Positions 56,736 to 64,000 of a stretch of 64,000 nucleotides of DNA are shown here, piece after piece (the stretch's first letter is position 1; every line of letters starts with the position of its first letter). Location: positions 124,001 to 188,000 of the forward strand of contig NZ_JADMLG010000002.1 in the NCBI RefSeq assembly GCF_015674855.1. Reading direction: 5' to 3'. The notes under the pieces were generated by a model, which saw nothing but the letters and a program-made list of their open reading frames with translations, did not search any database and was not told where the DNA came from. The DNA is from Nocardia bovistercoris (GTDB lineage Bacteria > Actinomycetota > Actinomycetes > Mycobacteriales > Mycobacteriaceae). The position numbers and the translations under genes are program-made.

Positions 56736-57284
56736 CTATTGACCTTCGATCGATCGCTCAGCTGTGCGCATAACTTCGGCGATCTTTTTAGGTATGAGCT
56801 CGTCGAGTTCAACAAGGTTTGCATGACATGCAGCCAGAGAACTAATTGCTAGATCGCGGTCAGTCGGAAGCATCCGGAGCGCTTCACCAACTTCATCGTC
56901 AAGACGTTGAAGAGCACGAGAGATCGGACGCAACTCGTCGTGGAGAGGCACATTTAGGCCAGCCACAGTGGCGAGCGCCGCCATCATCCGCGGGTCCGTT
57001 GCTTCAATCGCTGCATAGTAGCGTCTGACCATATCGGAATTGACTTCGACTGGAATATTCTTGGCGAACCAGCAGATCTGCTCTATCGCACTGAACTCAG
57101 CATATATTTCACTAAAGGCGGTCGCCGCTTCTTTTCGGAGTGCGGCGACATATGCTGCGTGGCGGCTTTCCTTTTGCCGTGAATTTTCGTTTCGGATTGC
57201 AACGATGTTAGTTATTACACTTCCAGCGATAGCAGACGCTGAGCCGATTGCAGCGCCAAGAAGAGCGATAATGGCCTGATTCAT
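56736..57284 (-). CDS. Hypothetical membrane-anchored helical protein of foreign origin
   Basis: About 182 residues, with clearly lower GC than neighbours. Seen: one N-terminal membrane helix (AIIALLGAAIGSASAIAGSVITNIVA), then a charged coiled-coil-like stretch (RNENSRQKESRHAAYVAALRKEA) and a helical cytoplasmic domain to the end (ELDELIPKKIAEVMRTAERSIEG). The layout is common in phage and island proteins of unknown function. The start ATG 57284 is chosen just before the TM; a longer frame extends to 57401. It is the only intact-looking gene inside the island. Confidence 0.6.
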   Translation of the reverse strand: MNQAIIALLGAAIGSASAIAGSVITNIVAIRNENSRQKESRHAAYVAALRKEAATAFSEIYAEFSAIEQICWFAKNIPVEVNSDMVRRYYAAIEATDPRMMAALATVAGLNVPLHDELRPISRALQRLDDEVGEALRMLPTDRDLAISSLAACHANLVELDELIPKKIAEVMRTAERSIEGQ

Positions 57285-57555
57285 CACCGTATCCAGTCTT
57301 CCCCCAAGTAGCTGCACCAGCTTACGGTGGCGGTCTACCCGATTCAAGCGCATCGGATCGATTCGCCCTACCATCGTGTCAGGTGCGCCTGCGCCCGGCA
57401 ATGTGCGAACACGTACGTGTTGTCGCCCATCTGGGCCGTATTCGGGCCGTCAACCGTTCGAAACGGCCCAGAACCGGCAAGAACCAGGAAGTACTTGCCT
57501 CGCAGTTCAAAGCCACTTTTCGAGCGTGTTCGCCAGTTCGCCCGAAACCATCTGC

Positions 57556-57648
57556 AAGATCCTCGACCTCTTCGAGGGCACGCAGCAGATCCAACAACTG
57601 ATCGTCGCCCGGCGGGTTCTCGGACTCACCAGCGCCGAGCTGAAGTAG
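57556..57648 (+). pseudogene. Displaced 3' end of acyl-CoA dehydrogenase 2 (right repeat)
   Basis: Encodes KILDLFEGTQQIQQLIVARRVLGLTSAELK-stop fragments (30 codons), matching the gene end at 55886-55978 with one amino-acid change. No gene body precedes it. It marks the right boundary of the integrated segment (about 1.58 kb between repeats). Confidence 0.85.
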
Positions 57649-57819
57649 GTCGGACACGGGATCTGTGCGAGTCGAGTCCTCGACCGCACCGATCCTCTCC
57701 GGATCGTTCGAAAGATGTTGCGACCGTCGACATCTGCGCGGACGACCAGTCGAGGCCGTCACATATGCACCGATGCTCGCACTGCGGTGACGTGAGCGCC
57801 GCGACTTGTTACTATGTGT

Positions 57820-57837
57820 GCGTCACGTAAGTGACGC
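57820..57837. repeat. Short hairpin
   Basis: GCGTCAC, GTAA, GTGACGC: a perfect 7-base stem, 5 bases before the next, larger hairpin. Possibly a second terminator or an operator. Confidence 0.4.
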
Positions 57838-57841
57838 CGAG

Positions 57842-57871
57842 GGTGTGGTGCCGCTCTAACGGCACCACACC
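57842..57871 (-). terminator. Hairpin terminator of the 39-residue gene
   Basis: Perfect 12-base stem (arm GGTGTGGTGCCG) with a six-base loop, starting 8 bases beyond the stop of the small minus-strand gene. Confidence 0.7.
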
Positions 57872-57879
57872 AGGTTGGG

Positions 57880-57999
57880 CTAGCTAGCCCGCCAAACTCG
57901 GCGGACCAACAGGAGCGCTCCGGCGATTGCGGCACTGCCTATGAGCAGAGTGCCGTAGTCGACCGGAGCCTTGCTCTTTTTCCGGCGATGTTTCGCCAT
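57880..57999 (-). CDS. 39-residue single-TM protein
   Basis: Very small membrane protein: a basic N-terminus MAKHRRKKSKAPVDYG, one helix TLLIGSAAIAGALLLV and a basic end RRVWRAS. The start ATG 57999 has a textbook AGGAGGTGG about 6 bases upstream, stronger than most in this window, and a perfect terminator follows, so it is probably real despite its size. The frame upstream to 58071 lacks a ribosome site. Function unknown. Confidence 0.65.
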   Translation of the reverse strand: MAKHRRKKSKAPVDYGTLLIGSAAIAGALLLVRRVWRAS

Positions 58000-58230
58000 C
58001 CCCACCACCTCCTCCCTGGGCGCGATGTCTGGACCTTCGATCCATCGCCCCTCGGGAGGAGGTGCCATCACTCTACGTGATCACAGTGCGGTCGAGTAAT
58101 TGAAACATGTTGTAGCACAACGGGAACCGTGCGCTTTGGAACCTTCGTGAGCCCCGATGCAAGCACTACCGCACGTCGGAGGAACTCGCCGCGGCGGTGG
58201 GTTTCGCATGTCTGCCGCGGCGTGGGTCGA

Positions 58231-58923
58231 TCAGCAGGTGTAGTACTCGCCCGCGTTCACCTCGCGCGGCGTCGCTTCTTCGGACAGGCAGCCGAAGGGG
58301 ACGATGCCCGCGTCGCTGGCTCGGAAACCTGTGCCCGCCTGGGAGTTCACGCAGAACAGGCCCGCGCTGTCCATGCGGCATTTCGTGCCGTGCACGGTGA
58401 TGCGCGAACCGTAGGCGAGTTGTTCACCGTAGCCGCGGACGAAGGGGCCGGGATCGCCGTGCAGGCCGCCTACGGTCAGGACCTGGCCTTCGTACTCGAC
58501 CCAGCCGCCGACCCAGTTGCCCTGCGGGCCCGATGGTTTCGCGGGCGGGTTCTTCAGGTCGACCAAGCAGACCAGACTGTGGCGCCCCTCGTGGCCGTCG
58601 GTGATGCATTTGATCTTCCCGGTGGGGCTACTGAAGGCGCGGTCGCCGTCGACGAGGGTGCTCGATGTGCCGTCCTCGGTGCTCGCCGAGGCGAACTTCG
58701 CGCTGTCGACCTGGGTTCCCGAGTCGACCCAGCTCGACACCTCACCCAGCGCGGCGCTGTTGCCCGGCGCGGGTTTCACCGCCGCCGCGGCCGAGGTGGT
58801 GGCCGCACCGACCACGGCTGCGGTGGAAGTCGGGGCTTCGTGCGAGGTGTGGTCGGGCGCCGATGAACAGGCTGCGGTGAGACAGGTCAGTAGAACAAGT
58901 GCCGCCAAGGCCGGGATACGCAT
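58231..58923 (-). CDS. Lipoprotein with Cys-rich C-terminal domain
   Basis: Lipid-anchored exported protein of 230 residues. Seen: lipobox LTAAC (Cys19), an Ala/Thr linker to about residue 60, then a domain with six cysteines (KCITD, LVCLVD, TKCRMD, LFCVNS, FGCLSE, YYTC) likely forming disulfides, and RAFSSPTGKIKCI. Similar lipoproteins are common in mycobacteria and Nocardia, function unknown. The start ATG 58923 follows TATGGT by 6 bases (leaderless); the longer frame to 59223 is spurious and overlaps the divergent regulator. Confidence 0.8.
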   Translation of the reverse strand: MRIPALAALVLLTCLTAACSSAPDHTSHEAPTSTAAVVGAATTSAAAAVKPAPGNSAALGEVSSWVDSGTQVDSAKFASASTEDGTSSTLVDGDRAFSSPTGKIKCITDGHEGRHSLVCLVDLKNPPAKPSGPQGNWVGGWVEYEGQVLTVGGLHGDPGPFVRGYGEQLAYGSRITVHGTKCRMDSAGLFCVNSQAGTGFRASDAGIVPFGCLSEEATPREVNAGEYYTC

Positions 58924-59071
58924 GGGTGCACCATAGTGCCCGCATCCGCCGGTCTCGATCGGCGTCCGAATACTCAAGGGTAGAACGGTGATTCGATCGT
59001 CGCCCAGGAGACCTCGCACTCCGGGCACGCTCGAATTGTCACAATGTACGTACTTCCATAATCTCGTAGAC

Positions 59072-59578
59072 GTGAATCTGGAAGGACGTGTCGCGGCGCT
59101 GGAGCGTCGGATCGCGGCGCTCGAGGCAGTGCGGCCACCGAAGTCGGACGGCACCGTGCCCAGCGGGGAGAACTGGGCGATCGAGCGGATCAGCGCGGAT
59201 TTCGCGGAGGCCGATATCGTCAACGGCGGCGTGATGCTGGCGGGGTCGGGACATCTGCCCGCGGGCGACCGCTACGGCTGGCAGATGGATTTCAGCACCG
59301 ACGACCTGCTGCTCGACGACGCCGACAGCGCGGCCGAATGCCTTGCGGCACTGGGCAGTCCGGTGCGTCTGCGATTGCTGCGCGCGGTGCTTTCGGGTCG
59401 ACGGACGGCCGCCGAGTTGGCCGAGCTGGACGGGGTCGGCACCTCCGGTCAGATCTATCACCATCTGCGTCAGCTCGCGGCGGTGGGCTGGTTGCAGACC
59501 GCAGGTCGCGGACGGTTCGAGGTGCCGCCGAACCGGGTGGTGCCGCTGCTGGTCGCACTGGCCAGCGCGCAGCGCTAG
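59072..59578 (+). CDS. ArsR-type winged-helix regulator with N-terminal coiled coil
   Basis: A 168-residue DNA-binding protein. Seen: a heptad-like N-terminus (LEGRVAALERRIAALEAV), a short beta-rich segment (GGVMLAGSGHLPAGDRYGWQMDF), and a C-terminal winged helix (LAALGSPVRLRLLRAVLSGRRTAAELAEL, TSGQIYHHLRQLAAVGWLQ). There are no metal-binding cysteines, so it is not a metal sensor. The start GTG 59072 follows TAATCT by 7 bases (leaderless). It may act on the fadD genes downstream or the lipoprotein gene. Confidence 0.83.
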   Translation: MNLEGRVAALERRIAALEAVRPPKSDGTVPSGENWAIERISADFAEADIVNGGVMLAGSGHLPAGDRYGWQMDFSTDDLLLDDADSAAECLAALGSPVRLRLLRAVLSGRRTAAELAELDGVGTSGQIYHHLRQLAAVGWLQTAGRGRFEVPPNRVVPLLVALASAQR

Positions 59579-59629
59579 CGCGCCCGAGGAGCGAACACAA
59601 CGACTCGATGTCCGCTTTGTCGGCTTCTA

Positions 59630-59647
59630 ATGTGATACGCGACACAT
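59630..59647. promoter_or_regulatory. Possible operator before the first fadD
   Basis: ATGTG, eight bases, CACAT. TACGGT at 59653-59658 could be the -10, giving a start near 59665 and placing this dyad on the -35. Short arms, so weak. Confidence 0.3.
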
Positions 59648-59725
59648 CCTGCTACGGTGTGCGGACTATGTCGTTTCACATTCGTCGGGACGAGTTCCCG
59701 GCGGGTTGCCGCGGAGGTGTTCGAT

Positions 59726-61348
59726 ATGAAGGTTGCGCACATGCTCGAGGTCGTGAAAGCGCTCGGACTGCTGCGGCACAACGGCATCTCCGATCCGACC
59801 AAACCGCTCGAGACGGTGCGGACCCTCCGGGAAGCGAAGGTCTTCGGCCCGCAGGCCACCCTCGTCCAGCACACCGCACGGATCACGCCGAACAATCCCG
59901 CACTGGTAGACGAGCGCGGCGAGCTCACCTACGGCGAACTCGACCGCCAGGCCAATGCGATCGCCCGCGGTTTGCGAGAAGCGGGACTCACGGAGGGCAC
60001 CGTGATCGGGGCGCTGTGTCGCGATCATCGCGGCCTGATCCTTTCGATGGTCGCCGCGGGCAAGCTCGGCGTGAAGATCGCCCTGATGAACACCGGTTTC
60101 GCCAAACCGCAGTTCGCCGAGGTGTGCGCTCGCGAGAATGTCAAGGCCGTGCTGCACGACAGCGAGTTCCTCGGCCTGCTCGACGCGCTGCCCGCGGACC
60201 TACCGCGCTACCTCACCTGGGTCGACGACGGCGCCGACACCGGCGGCGAAGCGACCCTGGACGACCTGATCGCCGCCAACCCCGCGGACCCGCTGCCCGC
60301 GCCCGCCGAGCCGGGCGGCTTCATCATCCTGACCAGCGGCACCACCGGCCTGCCCAAAGGCGCGCCTCGTCACAAGGCATCGCCGCTGGCCACCGCGCAG
60401 TTCGTCGACCGCATCCCGTTCCCGCGCCACGGCACCCAAGTGATCGTTTCGCCGATCTTCCACAGCACCGGCCTCGGCACCTGGCTGGTCGGCGCGGCCA
60501 TCGGCAACAAGGTGGTGGTGCGCCGACGTTTCGACGCCGAGGCGACGTTGCGGATGGTCGCCGACCACAAGGCCGAAATGCTGGTCGCGGTGCCGACCAT
60601 GCTGCACCGGATGACGGAACTGCCCGCCGAGATCCGCGCGCGCTACGACGTGTCCTCGCTGAAGTGCATCGTGCTCGCGGGCTCGGCGCTGTCGCCGGAG
60701 CTGTGCGTCAAGGCCACGCAGGTGTTCGGGCCGGTGCTCTACAACCTCTACGGCTCCACCGAATGCGCCATCGCGACCGTCGCGCGACCCGACGAACTCG
60801 CCGTAGCGCCCGGCACGGTGGGACGCTCCCCCGTGACCTGCGAGGTGCGACTCTACGACGACAACGACGAACAGGTCACCGCCGTCGGCGCCACCGGTCG
60901 CATATTCGTGCGCAGCGGCGCGCCTTTCGAGGGCTATACCGACGGCAGGCACAAGCAGATCATCGACGGCTATATGTCCAGTGGCGATATCGGTCATTTC
61001 GACGAGCACGGACTGCTCATGGTGGACGGCCGCGACGACGACATGATCGTTTCCGGTGGTGAGAACGTATTCCCGCAGGAGGTCGAGAATCTACTGCTGG
61101 AACGGGCCGACGTGTTCGACGCGGCGGTCATCGGCGTGGACGACGCCGAATTCGGAAAACGGTTGCGCGCCTTCATTGTTCCCGAGCCGGGACATGCTCC
61201 CGACGGAGCGGAGATCAAGTCGTTCGTGAAAGAGAATCTGGCTCGCTACAAGGTGCCGCGCGAGGTCGTGTTCCTCGATGATCTGCCACGGAATCCGACC
61301 GGCAAACTGCTGCGGCGAGTACTCGTGGAATACCGGGTGGACGCCTGA
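59726..61348 (+). CDS. Fatty-acyl-CoA synthetase 1 (FadD type)
   Basis: ANL-superfamily acid-CoA ligase of 540 residues: activates a fatty acid to the adenylate, then the CoA ester. Seen: the P-loop IILTSGTTGLPKGAP, the aromatic/Gly motif LYNLYGSTECA, YMSSGDIGHFDEHGLLMVDGR (A8 hinge region with DGRDDDMIVSGGENVFPQEVE) and the adenylation lysine in NPTGKLLRR near the end. The start ATG 59726 has GGAGGT 6 bases upstream. It is followed after 150 bases by a close paralog; together with the two FadE genes it suggests a fatty-acid or steroid side-chain utilisation cluster. Confidence 0.93.
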   Translation: MKVAHMLEVVKALGLLRHNGISDPTKPLETVRTLREAKVFGPQATLVQHTARITPNNPALVDERGELTYGELDRQANAIARGLREAGLTEGTVIGALCRDHRGLILSMVAAGKLGVKIALMNTGFAKPQFAEVCARENVKAVLHDSEFLGLLDALPADLPRYLTWVDDGADTGGEATLDDLIAANPADPLPAPAEPGGFIILTSGTTGLPKGAPRHKASPLATAQFVDRIPFPRHGTQVIVSPIFHSTGLGTWLVGAAIGNKVVVRRRFDAEATLRMVADHKAEMLVAVPTMLHRMTELPAEIRARYDVSSLKCIVLAGSALSPELCVKATQVFGPVLYNLYGSTECAIATVARPDELAVAPGTVGRSPVTCEVRLYDDNDEQVTAVGATGRIFVRSGAPFEGYTDGRHKQIIDGYMSSGDIGHFDEHGLLMVDGRDDDMIVSGGENVFPQEVENLLLERADVFDAAVIGVDDAEFGKRLRAFIVPEPGHAPDGAEIKSFVKENLARYKVPREVVFLDDLPRNPTGKLLRRVLVEYRVDA

Positions 61349-61498
61349 GGACCTGGCACTTCTCCGAAGACGACGCCACCGCGACGATTCCGTCTTACCG
61401 CGATTCGCGGTTGCTATTGTGGGCGACAGCACTGGATCTCGAAGTTGCGGTCCACACCACCGCTAACCCCCGTGGGTGGATCGCGGAAGGTTGTGTCG

Positions 61499-63157
61499 AT
61501 GTCTCTGTCTCTCCCCGCCCTATCGGGCACCGCTCGCAAGGCAGCCGATGCCGCGCTGGGCGTGAACGTCATGGTCAAGCGGCGGCTGTTCAATCCACTG
61601 CGACTCGACCAGGCCGCCCGCTCGGCCTTCAACGTGGTGAAATTCGGACCCTTCGCCGGTGTGGTCATGCACGCCGCGCAGACGCGGCCGGGGGCAGCGG
61701 CCATCGTCGACGAACTCGGCGAGGTGACCTTCGGCGAGCTGAACGAGCGATCCAGCGCGCTCGCGCGCGGCCTGCGGGCGCGCGGCCTGCAGCCGGGCGA
61801 CGTCGTGGCCCTGCTGGCGCGCGACCATCGCGGCATGGTGCTGAGCCTGCTCGCGACGGGCAAATTGGGCGTGCGCGCCGTGCTCATGAACACCGGATTC
61901 GCCAAGCCGCAGTTCGCCGATGTCGCGGCGCGTGAGAAGGTCAAGGCCGTCCTGCACGACAGCGAATTCATCGACCTGATGAGCGCGATCCCCGACGATA
62001 TCCCCCGCATCCTGACCTGGGTGGACGAGAAGGACGGCGCCGACCCGGCCATTCCAACGCTGGAGCAGGTGGCGGCGGGCCAGTCCACCGACGCCATACC
62101 CGCCCCCGCCAAGCCGGGCGGCATGGTGATCCTCACCAGCGGCACCACCGGTACGCCGAAGGGCGCGCCGCGCGACCGGGTCAGTCCCTTCGCCTCGGCC
62201 CAGTTCGTCGACCGGGTCCCGCTGCCGACCAACGGCACGATGATCATGGCCGCGCCGATCTTCCACGGCACCGGACTCTCGCAGTTCACCATCGGACTCG
62301 CGCTGGGCAATCGGGTGGTCTTCCAGCAGCGGCGGTTCGACCCGGAGCTGACGCTGGCCAATATCGCGCGGTACCAAGCGGATTCGCTGGTCGTGGTGCC
62401 GACCATGCTGCAACGCATCCTCGACCTCGGCGACGACGTGCTCGGTAAGTACGACACGAGCAGTATGCGGGTGATCTTCGCCGCGGGCTCTGCCATCGCG
62501 CCCGATGTGGTCACCCGCGCGCTCGACCAGTTCAACGACAGCCTCTACAACCTGTACGGGTCGACCGAGTGCGCGGTCATGACGGTGGCGACGCCGGAGG
62601 ACCTGCGCAAAGCGCCGACCACGGCGGGCAAGGCGCCGGTCGGCATCAGGATCGTGCTGCTCGACGAGAAGCGCGAGCCGATCACCGAGCCGAATGTCAC
62701 CGGCACGATCTTCGTCGACAACGGATTCGCCTTCACCGGATACACCGACGGGCGCACCAAGGAGATCGTGGACGGCATGATGTCCAGCGGCGACGTCGGC
62801 CACTTCGACGCCGACGGCCTGCTCTACATCGACGGACGCGACGACGACATGATCGTCTCCGGCGGCGAGAACGTCTTCCCGCTCGAGGTGGAGAACCTGA
62901 TCGCGGGCCGCGACGACATCTTCGAAGCCGCCGTCGTCGGCGTGGACGACCGGCAGTTCGGCAAGCGACTGCGCGCCTTCGTGGTGCCTGGCCCGGATTC
63001 CAAGCGCGACCCGGATGAGATCAAGGAGTACGTGCGGGCCAATCTGGCGAGGTACAAGGTGCCCCGCGAAGTGGTGTTCCTCGACGAGCTGCCCCGCAAC
63101 GCGACCGGCAAGCTGCTGCGTAAGCCGCTCGTCGAGATGGAAATCGACGCCTCCTGA
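61499..63157 (+). CDS. Fatty-acyl-CoA synthetase 2 (FadD type)
   Basis: Second ANL-superfamily ligase, 552 residues. Seen: VILTSGTTGTPKGAP, LYNLYGSTECAVMT, MMSSGDVGHFDADGLLYIDGRDDDMIVSGG and NATGKLLRKPL with the catalytic lysine. It shares long identical blocks with the preceding gene (LMNTGFAKPQFA, VKAVLHDSEF, LARYKVPREVVFLDxLPRN), so the pair arose by tandem duplication. It carries an extra N-terminal helix (TARKAADAALGVNVMVKRRLFNP). The start ATG 61499 has GGAAGG 8 bases upstream. Confidence 0.93.
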   Translation: MSLSLPALSGTARKAADAALGVNVMVKRRLFNPLRLDQAARSAFNVVKFGPFAGVVMHAAQTRPGAAAIVDELGEVTFGELNERSSALARGLRARGLQPGDVVALLARDHRGMVLSLLATGKLGVRAVLMNTGFAKPQFADVAAREKVKAVLHDSEFIDLMSAIPDDIPRILTWVDEKDGADPAIPTLEQVAAGQSTDAIPAPAKPGGMVILTSGTTGTPKGAPRDRVSPFASAQFVDRVPLPTNGTMIMAAPIFHGTGLSQFTIGLALGNRVVFQQRRFDPELTLANIARYQADSLVVVPTMLQRILDLGDDVLGKYDTSSMRVIFAAGSAIAPDVVTRALDQFNDSLYNLYGSTECAVMTVATPEDLRKAPTTAGKAPVGIRIVLLDEKREPITEPNVTGTIFVDNGFAFTGYTDGRTKEIVDGMMSSGDVGHFDADGLLYIDGRDDDMIVSGGENVFPLEVENLIAGRDDIFEAAVVGVDDRQFGKRLRAFVVPGPDSKRDPDEIKEYVRANLARYKVPREVVFLDELPRNATGKLLRKPLVEMEIDAS

Positions 63158-63164
63158 CCCCGGT

Positions 63165-63212
63165 GCGCACCGATCCGGCCTGCGCCCGACAGGCCCTGCC
63201 GGATCGGTGCGC
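63165..63212 (+). terminator. Strong hairpin terminator after the fadD pair
   Basis: Perfect 15-base stem (arm GCGCACCGATCCGGC) with an 18-base loop, 7 bases after the stop codon. Confidence 0.75.
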
Positions 63213-63287
63213 CCCTTCCCCAGCACGCCCGCAGGCCCACCTGCGCCGCAACCCACAGCACGGCCCGTGCGGTTCGCCGCCTTCCAG

Positions 63288-63410
63288 CGGGGAGTGATGT
63301 CCTTGCAGGACGACGGCGTGGACGACACCGGCCTCGGTGGCGGCCTCGGTCAGTTCGCGCGCTTCGTCGGCGTCGATGCCGAGCGGCCACTCGGACACGA
63401 CGTGTTTGCT
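63288..63410 (-). pseudogene. Relic of a Gfo/Idh/MocA-family oxidoreductase
   Basis: Minus strand encodes KHVVSEWPLGIDADEARELT, then EAGVVHAVVLQGHHSP. This matches the KHVxCEWPLG...LQGRxSP block that follows the NAD fold in this family. Upstream and downstream frames do not continue the protein. About 40 codons survive. Confidence 0.6.
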
Positions 63411-63532
63411 CCGTCGAGCGCTGTCCCCCGGTCCCGGCGAGATCGTGGGTATCCGCCCGCCGCGAAGGATGGATATCGGGTAGTCCACTCGCCCGGGGTA
63501 AGTAATCGTTACAGCTCGGTTATCATCAGCGG

Positions 63533-64000
63533 GTGAGCATTGGGTTCGGTCGATCGTCGCGGGCAGACCGCGGCGCTGTCGCGCGGTTGCGCGGCGGTTC
63601 GGCCGGCGCGCTCTCGGGGGCGCTCGCGCTCGCCGCGCACGGCTGGGCGAGCGGTGCGATGTCGCCCGACAGCACCACCGTGGCGCTGCTGGTCGCGGTG
63701 TGTGCCGTGGTCGGCGCGGTGGTCACCGGACTCGGTCCGTTGCGCGAGACCGCCGCCGGTCTCGTCGCCGCGCTGTTCGGTGGCCAACTGCTCGGACACG
63801 TCGCGATGGGTTTCGGCTCCGGTCATCTGCACCACGGCGACACCCAGCTCACCCCGCGCATGATCTTCGCGCACCTGCTCGCCGCCTTCGCCGCCGCCGC
63901 ACTGATCCGCGGCGCGGAGGCCGCGTATCGAATCGGCACCGCCGTGTTGGCGCGAGTCGTGCCGGTGGGCACTGTCCTGCCCGTCGTCGCGGAACCCGCG
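63533..64000 (+). CDS. Polytopic membrane protein with His motif (cut by window edge)
   Basis: The first 156 residues of a membrane protein; the frame is open to the window end. Seen: a basic N-terminus (RSSRADRGAVARLRGG), hydrophobic segments at about residues 23-38, 48-66 and 72-92, a loop GFGSGHLHHGDTQLTP with three histidines that might bind a metal, and a fourth segment (MIFAHLLAAFAAAALI). The start GTG 63533 follows TATCAT by 6 bases, a clear leaderless promoter. Such proteins are often next to copper-handling genes in actinobacteria, but those would lie outside this window; function not assigned. Confidence 0.7.
   Translation, partial: MSIGFGRSSRADRGAVARLRGGSAGALSGALALAAHGWASGAMSPDSTTVALLVAVCAVVGAVVTGLGPLRETAAGLVAALFGGQLLGHVAMGFGSGHLHHGDTQLTPRMIFAHLLAAFAAAALIRGAEAAYRIGTAVLARVVPVGTVLPVVAEPA

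Overview
The window is GC-rich, densely coding chromosomal DNA from a mycolate-type actinobacterium, most likely a Nocardia. The reasons are: a Mycobacteriales-type block prfB - mscS-like - small membrane protein - ftsE - ftsX ... smpB - ssrA, a tmRNA that encodes the tag ADSHQREYALAA, a GT87 mannosyltransferase, an EspC-like ESX substrate, tandem FadE/FadD lipid genes, and a geosmin synthase. Many genes show an actinobacterial -10 hexamer (TANNNT) 6-8 bases before the start codon and no Shine-Dalgarno, so much of the window is probably read from leaderless mRNAs.

Layout. 0-8.3 kb: geosmin synthase (cut by the left edge) with a dedicated polyprenyl synthetase, an MFS exporter overlapping phosphoglucomutase, and a secreted lipase with a near-consensus promoter and dyad operator. 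8.3-18.5 kb: a drug-type MFS pump divergent from its TetR repressor with two matching operators, a lactone oxidase, a sirtuin, a DUF2236 oxygenase, an ArsC-like protein that lacks the P-loop arginine, a VOC protein, an AraC regulator, a lipoprotein, a dienelactone hydrolase and a threonine-dehydratase-like enzyme. 18.5-27.2 kb: a GT87 glycosyltransferase, a Tat-exported cyclase-family protein, an ammonium transporter with a possible GlnR site, an EamA transporter, a minisatellite array, a metallophosphoesterase and a DUF899 protein.

27.2-40.3 kb is accessory DNA. It holds a five-copy 23-base iteron-like array before a frameshifted DUF4143 ATPase, a GT-B-like protein, a STAND (NB-ARC/TPR) ATPase divergent from a membrane pentapeptide-repeat protein, an EspC-like gene with two unknown partners, and several toxin-antitoxin modules and relics (YoeB fragment, MazEF, two HigB copies, two HigA copies). 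It ends in a tandem integration structure at the 3' end of ssrA: two integrase C-terminal relics, each followed by the same roughly 210-base repeat that carries a copy of the ssrA terminator. Between them lie HigBA, a perfect 26-base palindrome and a miniature MobF relaxase-like ORF of lower GC.

40.3-52.6 kb is conserved core: ssrA, a solute-binding lipoprotein, smpB, a Tat phosphatase, recQ, ftsX, ftsE, mscS-like and prfB, followed by an MmyB-type regulator, an NAD(P)H:FMN reductase-like protein and a GNAT enzyme. 52.7-64 kb is lipid metabolism: two acyl-CoA dehydrogenases under paired 16-base operators, an ArsR-type regulator and two long-chain acyl-CoA synthetases. A second decayed island sits at the 3' end of the second acyl-CoA dehydrogenase gene. 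It is bounded by a 93-base direct repeat (90/93 identical) and has an integrase C-terminal relic next to one end. The right edge cuts a leaderless membrane-protein gene.
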